This document shows, piece by piece, positions 12,266 to 23,700 of a stretch of 64,000 nt of DNA. The position numbers and the translations under genes were made by a program. The DNA is taken from NCBI RefSeq assembly GCF_023343835.1, contig NC_064437.1, positions 51,286,972 to 51,350,971 on the forward strand, in the 5' to 3' direction. Within the stretch, counting starts at the first letter, position 1. Each line of letters begins with the position of its first letter. This stretch comes from Lagopus muta (Eukaryota > Chordata > Aves > Galliformes > Phasianidae). The notes under the pieces were generated by a model. It was not told the DNA's origin, searched no databases, and worked only from the letters and a program-made list of their open reading frames with translations.

Positions 12266-15200
12266 CCAGCAAAATCAAACACCAACAAGAATCCATAGTT
12301 TTGAAATTGCTTGCAAATTATTAGTGTTTATTTGCATTCTCATTTATCTTGGAAATGAGATGGGTAAGTGAGCCCTGGTAATAAGGAAGGGGGTATGTGA
12401 CTTAAAACGCGTAGTACAGTGTTACACCTGCTGGGAAAGGCTGCACTTGGCAGTGGGGGAAGGCTAGTTACAGCCTTTAGTTTATGTTAAGTAGAAAACA
12501 TTTTCATTTTTATAGTACCTTGAAATTTAACAGCACTCAGGGGGGGAGGTAGGGTTATAGAATCCTGCAGTTAAAAGATACTTTTTTTCCCCCAAAAAAG
12601 CCACTAACAGAATGAAAAGCCATGGCCTCATAATTAAAAGGCACTAAAGGACCTAAGACAGATCTGAAACTTTTGATGAAATTCAGACTGAATTATCCTT
12701 ACACACTAGCAACAGTTCTCTGTTGTTGCTATTGTTTTCTATTGACTGCAGAGACTGTCTCTCTCTGCAGAGATAATAACTGCTAGCGTATTGATGGTGA
12801 GAAATGCACTAATGTTCATAGCTCAGTACTGAGGGGACTTAGGAAAAAATGCCCTTTTGACTTAATGAACAGACTTGGACCCATCTCTAGAAATGACGCT
12901 CTGGTTTTTATTCCTTCAGTTCCCTCTCTCCAAAAGGCTTTCATCATGCACTTTGTGTTCCATAGAACTTCTGCAACTTCACTCACCCAGAGGGACTTGT
13001 TACAATATGTATTTAATTAACATCTGTCTTAAATTAAGAAAATAAATCCCTAAAGTTGAAAAGCAAATATACTGGAGGACTGTCCTCCTGCACTGTACTC
13101 TTGTTATCTGAAACAGAATAATGCACACAATTTGTGCCCAAGTAACACCTCACACTATCACTTGTGACAAACCCAATTATCCCTGGGATCTTAGCCTAGA
13201 ACTATGCAAGGGATGTAAGGTGGTAGAGATTTTCTTCTTTCAAATTACTCAAATGCTTCTGAACCAGATATGATTCTGCTGGAAAAGGAAAAAGCCTTAA
13301 TTGTGAACAAAAATCAAGAAGCTTTTGATTCCAGGCTATCTTAGCTCTTCTATCTTCTGAGCATCAGAAATGTCTGGAAAACTAGTATCAGAAGGCTCTT
13401 CCAGAGGTACACCAAGTAGGGATATTAGCTTCTTGTTATGACCCATGGCAAAGCAATGGCAACTACTCCCCAAATCACACATATGGTAAATAGAGAAGCG
13501 TGTTCCTTTATTGGCTTCTGTTAGCTGCAGCAAAATGTTACTGAAGAGTGGAAGAACAACTGAAAAAAAAATACAAAGCAGTCCGCTATGCATACTGCAT
13601 CACCAGTAGTGCTCTGTAGGTGGAAATAAAGTTGCATAATTTTTTTTTTCTAAATAAACAAAGTACTTCCTATAGAGGCCCACTGCTTAGGCAATTGCTT
13701 TTCCATGGCTTAGTCATCCAGCATTAAATGAGGTGCCTGCAAGATATGTTTTGACAGGTGCTGCTGAGCTGTTTAGTTGAGGCAGTTTCAAGTCATGACT
13801 GCTATTTGCTTTCACTGGTTCCAGAAAGGAATTTTTCTACTGAAGTACTTATTGTGGTACAACCAGAAATAACTCCTTTGTGCTTATAATATGCAGAGGT
13901 GCAAAAGAAATTAAATAAACCAAGCACAGGAGTAAATAACAGGCAAGAACAAAAAGGCCACACAACTTAAATTTCGAGTACAGGGGGCCATGATCTAATG
14001 GATATGATTGGTCCCTGTTTACAGAACATTTCTCAACACAAGATTTTTTCCCCCCACTTGCAATATATTCTTTGCACACATCTTTTGACTTGCATTTCTG
14101 GGAAGCAAGCTCCCATACTCAAGCTCTCGAATAAGCCCTTGAAATAAACTAAGAAAGTCTACTTTCGAGTAGTATAAATCAGTAAGCAGAAAGAACTTAA
14201 GTAGTTGAAATCCTGGGCAACCTCTGGCACAGGTACTTCTCCAGTAGCGGAACCTGCTAAACAGCAGCAAAGAAAAGTCTAGGCCTCAATGTCTACAAGA
14301 ACTGAGACAACTAAATTCTGACTTCCCCAGATTATGCTGGAATGCACTGAAACAGGTTTTTTTTCCCCTACAATCACAGCATGTGAGGTCAGGGGAGAAG
14401 ACGTCCATTTTCAATCAACAGGTTTACAGTATGGCAGTTCAGTTACAGCTGCCACTGTAAACATGCAACAGAAATTTGTCAAATAGAATGGTGCCCTCAA
14501 AGATGGCTAATACTGTAGTCAACAATACCTACCTACGTATTCAAGCAAGCACAGAACTATTCCAAATGCTTCCCTGGAGTGGGGCCCCAAATAGCAACAT
14601 AGATCCCTGACTGATAAGTCAAAGGAGACAGCTACCTTTAGAGAAAAAAAAACACAGGAGATGAGGGAATTAGTGTAATTCAAAACAGGCAGCTCAAAGA
14701 AACTGTTGCAAATGGGAACTTTTACAGGGGAAAGAGAACAAACAAAAGAAAAACCATTCAAACAAATGTAGAGATCCTTTTAAATCTAACAATTTAAGAT
14801 GGAAAATGAGTGAGAAGGGGAGAATCATTCCTCATGCATTACCATAATTGTAGTTCAGCTCTTGCCTAAACAGGGGGGGAAAAAAAAAAAAAGACAAATT
14901 TTGGATAAGAATGGTTGAGAACTCTTATATTGCATTGAGAAATGCTACATTACATTTAATGCTCCTTCTGTGAAGGTATCAGAACATTAACCATTAGTGA
15001 AAAAAATCATTCCTAAAGTCAGTATTACCTTTCAAAATGAAGAGACATCGCTGTATTCCCCAATAAAGCCGGCACATCAGCCAACCCAGAGTTACCTAAC
15101 AACTCCCAATCACAATTCTGTATTAACAGAGCTCTGTCACGTTGCAACAATGTTTTGCTTTAAATGCTTGACAAATGCATTCCATCATCTCATTCACTAA

Positions 15201-15412
15201 TCATAAACAAGCAAGGGAAAAAAAAAAAACAACAGATAGTAAATTTGAAGTGTAAGGTTGAAGTCTCAGTCGTTTTTCCTTTACTGCAAGATATTTCTTT
15301 GACCTATCAACTTAAAATTGATCGTATAACTCCTCAGATACACATTAAAACACATTCCGTTGTTGTTGGCTTCTGTTCAACTGACAAAATACACTACGGA
15401 GCGTAAAAAATA

Positions 15413-15418
15413 TTTATT
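15413..15418 (-). terminator. candidate distal poly(A) signal of MARCHF5
   Basis: Canonical AATAAA on the minus strand, followed downstream by a T-rich/GT-containing stretch (15380-15410 region). It is the most distal good hexamer before the sequence loses UTR-like elements. Alternatives are listed under the 3' UTR. Confidence 0.45.
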
Positions 15419-15673
15419 CAGCCTAATTCAACATAACTGTAATTCGTAATACTAAAAACAAGATTTACAACATAGTAACCAAAGTAATGACTTTCTGCCA
15501 CCACTTTAATCATCATATAATCCAAACAGTGTTTCCGTAATGATATTTTTACAGTAGCTTCAAGTTTCAGTGAAGACAATTATCTCTTCCCATAGAACAA
15601 GTTTCAAGACTGGCAATTTGCATCCTTCCATTCTTCATGAGACTTTAAAAAACAGTAATAAATTGCCTGGAAA

Positions 15674-15681
15674 TATATACA
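15674..15681 (-). promoter_or_regulatory. Pumilio-type site in MARCHF5 3' UTR
   Basis: The minus strand reads TGTATATA, an exact match to the PUM1/PUM2 consensus UGUANAUA. It counts only if the 3' UTR extends this far. Confidence 0.4.
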
Positions 15682-15966
15682 GTGAAGACCACTGAAAAGC
15701 TGTTTTCTCAAAATGAGGAATTCCATAAGAAATATGTATATGTTTCAAGGCTATCTTACATAAAGCAGCAACTTTTCAAGGTTGCCACTCTATCTAAAGT
15801 TTATATAAAATTGAGCCCACTCAAAGACAAATATAATCAGCAGACTTGCAAGATTGTAGCAATTCTTCAGTTACAGCTCAGAGTTTCAGTTACGAATCTC
15901 AAAGTATTTGATATGGATCAAACGTATAATTTTCTATACTGTAGTTTTTGAATAGTAGGTGGCCAT

Positions 15967-15974
15967 TATATACA
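15967..15974 (-). promoter_or_regulatory. second Pumilio-type site in MARCHF5 3' UTR
   Basis: The minus strand reads TGTATATA, matching UGUANAUA, 293 bases 5' of the other copy in the transcript. Confidence 0.4.
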
Positions 15975-17178
15975 CTTTATACAGTTCTAAAATATTACAT
16001 CTCAGTATTTAAGACAAATATACTATAGAAAAGGTACCATATTTCAAGGTTTTTTTTTAACATACATTATTGCAGTCAAATCTCTCATTTCCTTCATTTC
16101 TGGTGAAAAGAAATAGTTACTTATGAGTACTTCCACTAATTTTTAAATTTTTTTTCTTAAACCTGTCTCCATGCATTTGACATCCTATTATGAAGAAGAA
16201 AAAACCTTTTGAGAGCAACAAATTGTTGTAAAGAGAACTTCCAGTACTAACTGGAGGTTAGATCTGATAGGAATATTAAACGGCCATGTTATATTTGTCA
16301 AAATGTAACTTTGGAAAACAGTTAATTTTTGTTAAGTTTTTAAATATCTGAAATAACTGAAGTGCCAGTGTCCCCATCAGCAGGCTACTTGGAACATGCT
16401 ATAACAGTAAAGCTGACTGTGCAAATAAACTAACTTAGTTTATTACACATTTAAGATTTGTCCTTAGTCCTTTACAGAACAGAACCAAGTTGCATTCAGC
16501 TGTCTAAACTGCTGGCAATGTCTTAAACTCAGTCCTCCAGTGTAGCATTGCCCTTTCTTTCCAGCTGTTGTTCCTGGCTATCCTGCCAATACAGATGGCG
16601 TGGGCAGAGAAAAGACTTGTCCAGATACAGGAGCTGAGCCGTGCCCCCAGATCTGAAGTTGAAACTGAAAACTAGAGCTTTCTTCTAAATGTAACTTTAG
16701 CATTCATTGTTTCCTCATATTTTTCCTACTCTTTTTACTTGTACAGATAACTTACATAATCAAAAGGAACATGAGAACTAAACAATTGCTCTAATACGTA
16801 ACTAGAAAGTAATTGAAATTCACTTCCCCCATGTCATTATTTTGCTGTGAAGAAAAAAAGAAAGCTATCTAGTACCAGTTACAAACCAATTAAAAAAAAA
16901 AAAAAAAAGCCATGAGAAAACAGTAGGCATTGCAGAAGATACAACAGGACAATAAAAAGTATCAGTAATACAACAGTCACCTGGAAGCCACGCTCATTTC
17001 AAAAGCTTGTACTTAGGTGGCTAAAGCTGACACACCAGTCCTGTAGAATGATCTTTTTCTCTGTCCAGCCATTTGTGTACTGTGTACTCCCTGTTCCACA
17101 CCAGCAAGATACAAGAAAACCTTTATTGCCTGATGTCCCACAATTACTTTCCCTTAGTAATGACTCATTTCCTTCCTT

Positions 17179-17199
17179 AAAAACAAACAAACAAACAAC
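17179..17199. repeat. (AAAC)n microsatellite
   Basis: Short AAAC repeat inside the predicted MARCHF5 3' UTR; it reads GTTT in the transcript. Confidence 0.8.
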
Positions 17200-17284
17200 C
17201 TTCATTGTGTGAAGTACTGAAATGGATGACAGCCTGGGTATGAAAACACACTATTAAAAAAAGCATCTGAACACGGCCTCTATT

Positions 17285-17319
17285 AACTACACAATTTGAA
17301 GTGTTTTTGTTGTGTAGTT
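17285..17319 (-). repeat. perfect 10-bp inverted repeat in MARCHF5 3' UTR
   Basis: AACTACACAA (17285-17294) and TTGTGTAGTT (17310-17319) are perfect reverse complements separated by 15 bases. In the MARCHF5 transcript they would form a 10-bp stem with a 15-base loop about 290 bases after the stop codon. Confidence 0.7.
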
Positions 17320-17607
17320 GGTGATTTTTTTTTTTCCCCACCCATTCAGCAAATCGGCTCAAAGAAAGTAATTCCAAAGCCTGTTGCTCAAGAGAAATAC
17401 TCCAAAACAATGAAAGCAAGTCACATTCTTAGGTTCAGTGATTACTGAAAGGATATACCCTGCCACAAGACAGTGCTTTATTGTACTTAAAGAAAAAAAC
17501 AGGAGCAGCAACTTATCACAATTCTCCACTACTGTGCAATAATGATGGAACCAATACAACATGAAAACCTGTTAGGTGAGACTGTATGACATCAGATGAT
17601 CACAGCC

Positions 17608-17724
17608 TTATGCACCTTCTTGCTCAGGATAATTTAAAATTTTGCGGTGAGCTTGGCGCAAATACTGCTGTTGTTTGAAGTAAACCTTAAAAGCTCCTTT
17701 TATAGCAACAAAAGCAATTCCACC
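17608..17724 (-). CDS. MARCHF5: MARCHF5 coding exon 6 and stop
   Basis: 117 nt encoding residues 244-281 and TAA (17610-17608). It contains the last membrane segment (GGIAFVAIKGAFKVYF) and the polar C-terminal tail ending NYPEQEGA, the conserved family ending. Acceptor TTTCAG|GGTGG. The 3' UTR follows directly. Confidence 0.97.
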   Translation of the reverse strand, partial: GGIAFVAIKGAFKVYFKQQQYLRQAHRKILNYPEQEGA

Positions 17725-20700
17725 CTGAAATAAAAAGAGATTTTGAAAGCCTGCAAAGTTCAGCATCTTATCATTGCAAATGTTCTTTGTAAAAGAAAAC
17801 TTACTTAATAGGGTGTACTTTCTAATCAAACAGCTTTTTCTTTTCAAGTTAGCTAATTAGGACAATTCCAAATGATTATAACAGCTTTCTGTCACAATAT
17901 AGCATTGCAAAGGTTCAAGTTACATATAAGGAATTACAAAATAGACCTACAGGTATTTTAAAACTTTCATCTCCTTGGGAATTCAACACATGTTCTAAAA
18001 GTCTATTATTCTATTTCAAAAACTTATGTCAAACAGTTATTTATCTGCTTTTTTTCCCCTTCTCTGAATAATTATAGATGGCATAAACAATAATGTTTTT
18101 TACCATTCCATAAACAGACTGTGGTAGAGGGTACTTGCTAAAAACAAGCATAAGGTGAAAGAAAGACAATTTATTATTTTTATAGTTTTACCCTGTGTTC
18201 ATCTCAAGTCTTCAAAGTAAGAAGAAACACTAAGAAACCTTTAGCCTGAGTGAATGGTTGTAACTGCTGTTTCTTCCACTTGCTAGAATTGGGAAAAAAA
18301 AAGACTGAAGTGACAGTCACATCTACCAGGGATGCAGTTCATGAAACTCAATCTGCTCCCTCTTGAAAAGCTGCAAGCCTGAGAGGTTATTCACAAAGGA
18401 GATTTTTCTCATCTACCATTCTTCTGCCTTCATTTAAGGTGTAAGAAATAGATCTTTTTACTCTTATTTCAATAAATTGACTCTTCCAAGGAGTCAACAG
18501 AAGCTAATCTGAAAAGGCTGATAGTTCTCTAGTTTCTAGCCCTAGTTCTCACTTGCAGAGCCTGTTGTTAGAAAATACTGATTGTTCATCTACTGCTAAG
18601 ATTTGCTTAGCACAGTACCAGACACAGGTTTCAGCCTTTTCCAGTTACTTTCAGTCATAGGGGAAAAAAAAAGTCTCTCACATGTAATCTCACCCGCTGC
18701 CAAGGCAGACAACTTCAGGAAATCTTCTCTACCCTTAATCAAATGCCACTCTGAAGTTCTGGTTCAATTTACACTTTTTAGTTTCCTCCCACTCCACAGC
18801 ACTTTACAATCCTATGTAACTATTTGTATAGCAAAGAATAAAGTATCTTACCAAGATTGTCCTTTGTAAATTTGAGTTAACACTGCTGAACATCAGCTTG
18901 CCCACTATTGTGGCAATAGTAGGGAAAACCAGAGCTCCACACAGAATACGAGTAGCAGAGACGTGATCGGCCAACGGGTTGGCCTCTGCTGGAATACGAG
19001 GAACAGGACAACCAATGCCTGAAGGGATGAGAGCAGAAGAGGAGAGAATATAGCCACTGCCTCAAACAGAACATAGGAGGAACTAGTCCTGCCCTCCTCG
19101 GCTTCATTATAAATATACAGTGCATCAGCATAGATATTCAGTGTAATTACTTTGATAACTCGCCCTCTTTTCAGCAGATATTCCATTCCAATTAAGGGAC
19201 TATATTCATTTCTACTTTCAAATGAGAAACTGTTATATTTAGTAGCTTATTTTCATTACCACTTACCTGAAACCACATTCCTGCTTCTGCTGCCCCACCT
19301 GCCTCACTAGGTACTGTATGAGCACAATCAAAATAAAACAAACATAATAGAGGGAAAGTATAACTACCCATACTTAAGGATGGTAAAAATTCATATCCCT
19401 GTCTCCTAGACAGAGAAACTCAAACTTGGTATTTCCTTTTAAAATTAATGCACATTACCTGGAAATATGCTGTTCAAAATTTGTAGCTTATTAGAATATT
19501 TGCGCCACAGTCTGAGCACATAGTCCTCCCAGCGAATCATCTTGCCCAGTATTAGCATGACTGGGATAGTGGGAAGTCCAATCAAAAGAAATAAAGGATC
19601 AGCTCTCTCCATAACATCAAGACCTTCTTTGTGACCCACCACCTGATAAATACGTATATAGTGGACAAACAAGAAATACAATTTTAAAAGTTTGCTTTGG
19701 GGAGGGACCAACCATGCATTTTAAGATAATAAAACCTTTCAACTGATGTACTCAGTCTTCCTTTTGCATCCTTGGCTGTTTGTCAAGCACAATGCAGACA
19801 AGTGAGCTTCTTGCCCTAGTGTGCGTGTCATTAATCTTGCAACAGAAACCTGTAACACAATTCTTTACCATCTCAGCAAAAGTTTCATGTCTCTCTGCAT
19901 GCATGAGTAGAAGCATAAACATCTGAAGTATGAAAACAGAAAGCTTCCCACAATGCACACAAAAACTTAAATTTTTGAAATTTTTTTTTTTAATTTCTCT
20001 ATAGTCAAATTGATTAGATCTTCCTCTTTAAAGGATAAATTGTATTTCAGGATGTTTTAATTAAAAATCTCATAATTAGGAATCCTCTATGTAAGAGAGA
20101 TCACACTGTGTGCAACCAGAGGAAAAAATCTAATTCTTCAAACCCAGGATTTAGCCAGGTATTTATAGCAACATGGGTGTGAAGTTGTAACCATGCAGTT
20201 GCTTAACTAGACCCACAGCTTGCCTTTGCTTAAGGCCAGATTCTCATTTCAAAGTAAAGCAACCATAGAGAGGAGTGTTTAGTTTTCCATTTTGTTATGT
20301 AGTTCTAGAGAAGCTATAAAAGATCATACAAGTTACTACGGAAAAAGGCTCAGTGTAGCAGTTTTCAGAGAGATAAGGATTAGTACATTTCACTAAATTC
20401 CAGTTTTATCCCTACAGATGCCTGCAGTGCCCTTGTAAGGGCTACAAGAACAGGATATGAGATGAGGAAATTCACAGATGTTCAATTCTGTGGTTGGGAG
20501 TGTCATCCACCGGAATGGAGGAGGTCTTGTAAGTCATTTTATATCACTCCTATATCACCATTTGACACTGGTAGCAGGGAGACTGCATCAACTCATTTGG
20601 GCTCAAGTTAAAATGGTTATATTTTTGCTACAAGTTCCTATACAAACAGAACCAAATACCATACAGCCACATTTTAAGCTAAGGGAAGAAAGGAATCTTA

Positions 20701-23700
20701 TTTTTTTTAATTTAAAAGTCCTATTTAAAAGCCTTGCTTTCAAGGCTTGTAAGATCTAGAAGAGGAAATAGACATGTACCTGCATCACTGTCACAGCTCC
20801 ATATGTAACTGCTGTCCAGTATATGGAGCCCACCATTATTCCAGCTGCAGCAAATGGACATGCCTTTGAGATCAGTCGATCTGCAAGATCCAAAACGTAA
20901 ACAACTGGACCTATGACAGAGGAAAAGTAAGGTTTCAAGATGCAGCTATAAGCATACTGAAGAAAGCTCTCAGCAACTGTCACAAGAAAGCTGTCACTAA
21001 ACTTTATCCCACTCTAGAGCAAAAAAAAGCAAAGATTCATTCCACTGGAAAAGCGATAGGTTGCACTCAATATTTTTAGGGCTACCTCAAATATTGGAGG
21101 AAAAAAATTCTTTTCATTTAGAGCTGTTGATAATACAGTTTCACTGTTTATTGACAAATCCACTTTCAAGACTTGCACACAGCAACACATTACTCATGCC
21201 AACTTTGATAAGCAGGGCATACTCACATCTTTTCTTTTGAAGACTGCAAGAGAACCAGCAAAGCAAAAGCCACAAGTTGAAGAGTGTGAAAAGTATGCAT
21301 GGAACTGAAAAGTGGCTACCACTATGACCATGATCCATGCTATTTTTGTGTTTGCCAGACTTCTAAGTATCAGTACAACAGCAGCAATTTCATTTTTGTG
21401 TTTTACAACAAGCTCTTTAGGATATTACATGTGTTGTCAGAAAGTAAACAGTTGGTGACTACTTTTTTTGCGTACTTTTATTGCTGACAAAATTGTGATT
21501 CCCATTCCATGATTTAGTTGGCTCTGCAAGAGAACAGTGGGTGTGCTTTCAAAAACAAACAAACAAACAAAAAAAAAAAAACAAAAAAAAACCACCAATA
21601 ACAAACACAACCACCCAATAGCAACACCAATTCTAGTCAGCTGAAGCCAGCCAATGAAAACAAGTAACAGGGACATCTCAGTGAACTAGTAGTAATATTT
21701 ATCAACACTGACATTCTAGAAAAGCACTCCCAAATGCAGAGCAATATTTTGTACACCAGTTGTATGATAACACTATCCAGAGACCTGATGCAGGGATTGC
21801 AACTTTTTACTGGTGTTTGTGCATGTATCATACTGAAGACTCCCAATGCAAACATATCTAGCTTATATGTAGACTTGACACAAGTAATTAAAAGGCTAAG
21901 CTATGTAACAATCTAGTAGACAGTTTTGTGTAACTAACTTGGGCAGAACGTTGATTAGCCTCTTAGTCCAGCTCTGGCACAGAATCATGTTTTACCCTAC
22001 TAATATACTGTAAGTTAGTTACCCTTCCATGCATCTTCTAGAACAGAATGTGCTGTTTTGATAAAAAGTCCTAGTTTTAAGGGCAGGAATCTTCTTCCTT
22101 CGCAACAGAAAACACCTCATCAGCACCCTGCTTCAAATACACCAATTGATGTAAATTAGTCATTCAGTAGCTGACAAAGTTACAGAGTTAATGTACTCTC
22201 AAGTTGAGCAACTTATTGTTGAATAGGAATGAAATTTAGTGGTTTTTTGAAGGAATGCTTCACTCAAAATATAAATTCATTGAACAACCAGTTCAACTGT
22301 ATTAACAATTATGTTTAACTTTCCAGGACAAATTTAAAAGATTGCTGAAATATTTATGAGCATATTGAAATAGCAACAAGGTCATAACTGCAAGTGCTAA
22401 ATACACAGTCATTGGCATATCTTGATAGCTTCCTACAGTCGCTGACAAAGTTCAGTGCACTATTTGGAAAATTTACATCATTCTATTGAAGGAGGTAAAG
22501 ACAGGAGACTTCTCCACCACCTTCCCCTCTCCACCCCCCCCCCAAAAAAAAAGCATCACCACCACTCCCCAAAAAACCATGTATAATCATCATAGGCTGC
22601 AAGTCCTGAAAGGTAACTTGGCAAGGTGGTATGGCAACAGCAGAAGTCTAAGATAAAATATTAACAGATTGCACCCACTGATCCCAATCATGAAAGGAAG
22701 CACAGTACAGAATTTTGAGCTAAAAAAAAAAAAAAAGTTCCACTAAACTTTAATTATCCCTCTAGGGTGAAAATAGTAAGAAAGAAAGGCAAAACATATC
22801 TTTTAAGATGATATTAAAGAAGTACAAAAATGAAAAAATCTGACATACATGAAAGAACAAAATACAGCAATATTTTTCACGTTTCATGTGTTAAAAACAA
22901 TCATGCTTTAGTAGAAGTTTGTCTGCCAAGTTTGCTTTTCCTATTTATTAAAATGAAATAATAATAATGAAACCTCTGGGTTTTAAGCAGTTCTTTTAGT
23001 ATTTAAAAAACAACAACAAAAAAGGAGATACTTCACTAGGAGGAGTTTTTAGAAAGTACTCTTTCATGGAAACCTTTTTCCAGCAGTACATTAGAAGAGT
23101 CTTAACATAGATTACGTTTGTAAACCAGGGTATGTCATGGAAACTTGGTTAGCTGCTTTATCTTACCTGCTCAAGAAACTTTAGTTTTTTGAATGGCATG
23201 ACAAGTGATGTGTTTGCTGCAACACAAGAAGGGGCTACTGCTAAGATTGCTTGAAATCTTACTGTCTTAACTTTGCCTTGTGGGACCTTGATTGACTTAC
23301 AGTAGAGTTCTGATGTAACAGTTCTGGGTTACAAAAAAGAGCTGCAAAAGGGCACAACTGTCCCATGTGCTTGGAGGACCTGAGGTCACAATGGAGGTTT
23401 GATGAACCCAAAATCATTTTCCTGGTCTGCTGTAGACTTGTGTAAAATTACATATGCCATGTTATATTTTATGCCTCCCTTGTACCTTTACCATGGAAAA
23501 AGCTGGTATTGAGAGAGAAAACATATCAAAAGATGCCTGCATGCAAGAGCTGAACAGAATCATGCAAGAATTTTATGCCAGATTTATCAGAAGCTAGGAA
23601 CATTAGTATTTAGGCACCTTAGCATTCAAACAAAGGAAGCTACAAATTGCAGGAACAAATGAAAAAGCCTTTTTTTTTTTCCCTTGTGCATCTTAACCAA

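Larger units (their letters stand above)
5991..15394. other. intergenic, no gene recognised
   Basis: No conserved coding exon is recognised. A 74-codon ORF at 6093-6317 (+) starts just outside the CpG island but resembles nothing I know. Other contents: an 8-bp inverted repeat with an 8-base loop at 6919-6942, a TAAT- and E-box-dense stretch at about 11.04-11.72 kb, an A-rich tract at 12219-12265, and an A run at 14880-14892. The ORFs of 130-161 codons near 9.9-10.8 kb lack family resemblance or splice logic. Confidence 0.5.
15395..17607 (-). other. MARCHF5: MARCHF5 3' untranslated region (predicted)
   Basis: This is sequence downstream of the MARCHF5 stop codon on the minus strand. The far end is inferred from an AATAAA at 15418-15413 (minus), after which cleavage would fall near 15390-15400. 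Earlier minus-strand AATAAA hexamers at 17482-17477, 17127-17122 and 16444-16439 could give shorter forms. The region holds a 10-bp-arm inverted repeat (17285-17319), two Pumilio-type TGTATATA sites (15974-15967 and 15681-15674) and many A/U-rich tracts. Transcript data would be needed to fix the end. Confidence 0.6.

Noticed and set aside
21968-22000. Possible reverse CR1 start (CACAGAATCA)
   Set aside because: Only about ten bases match and the flank does not continue like CR1.
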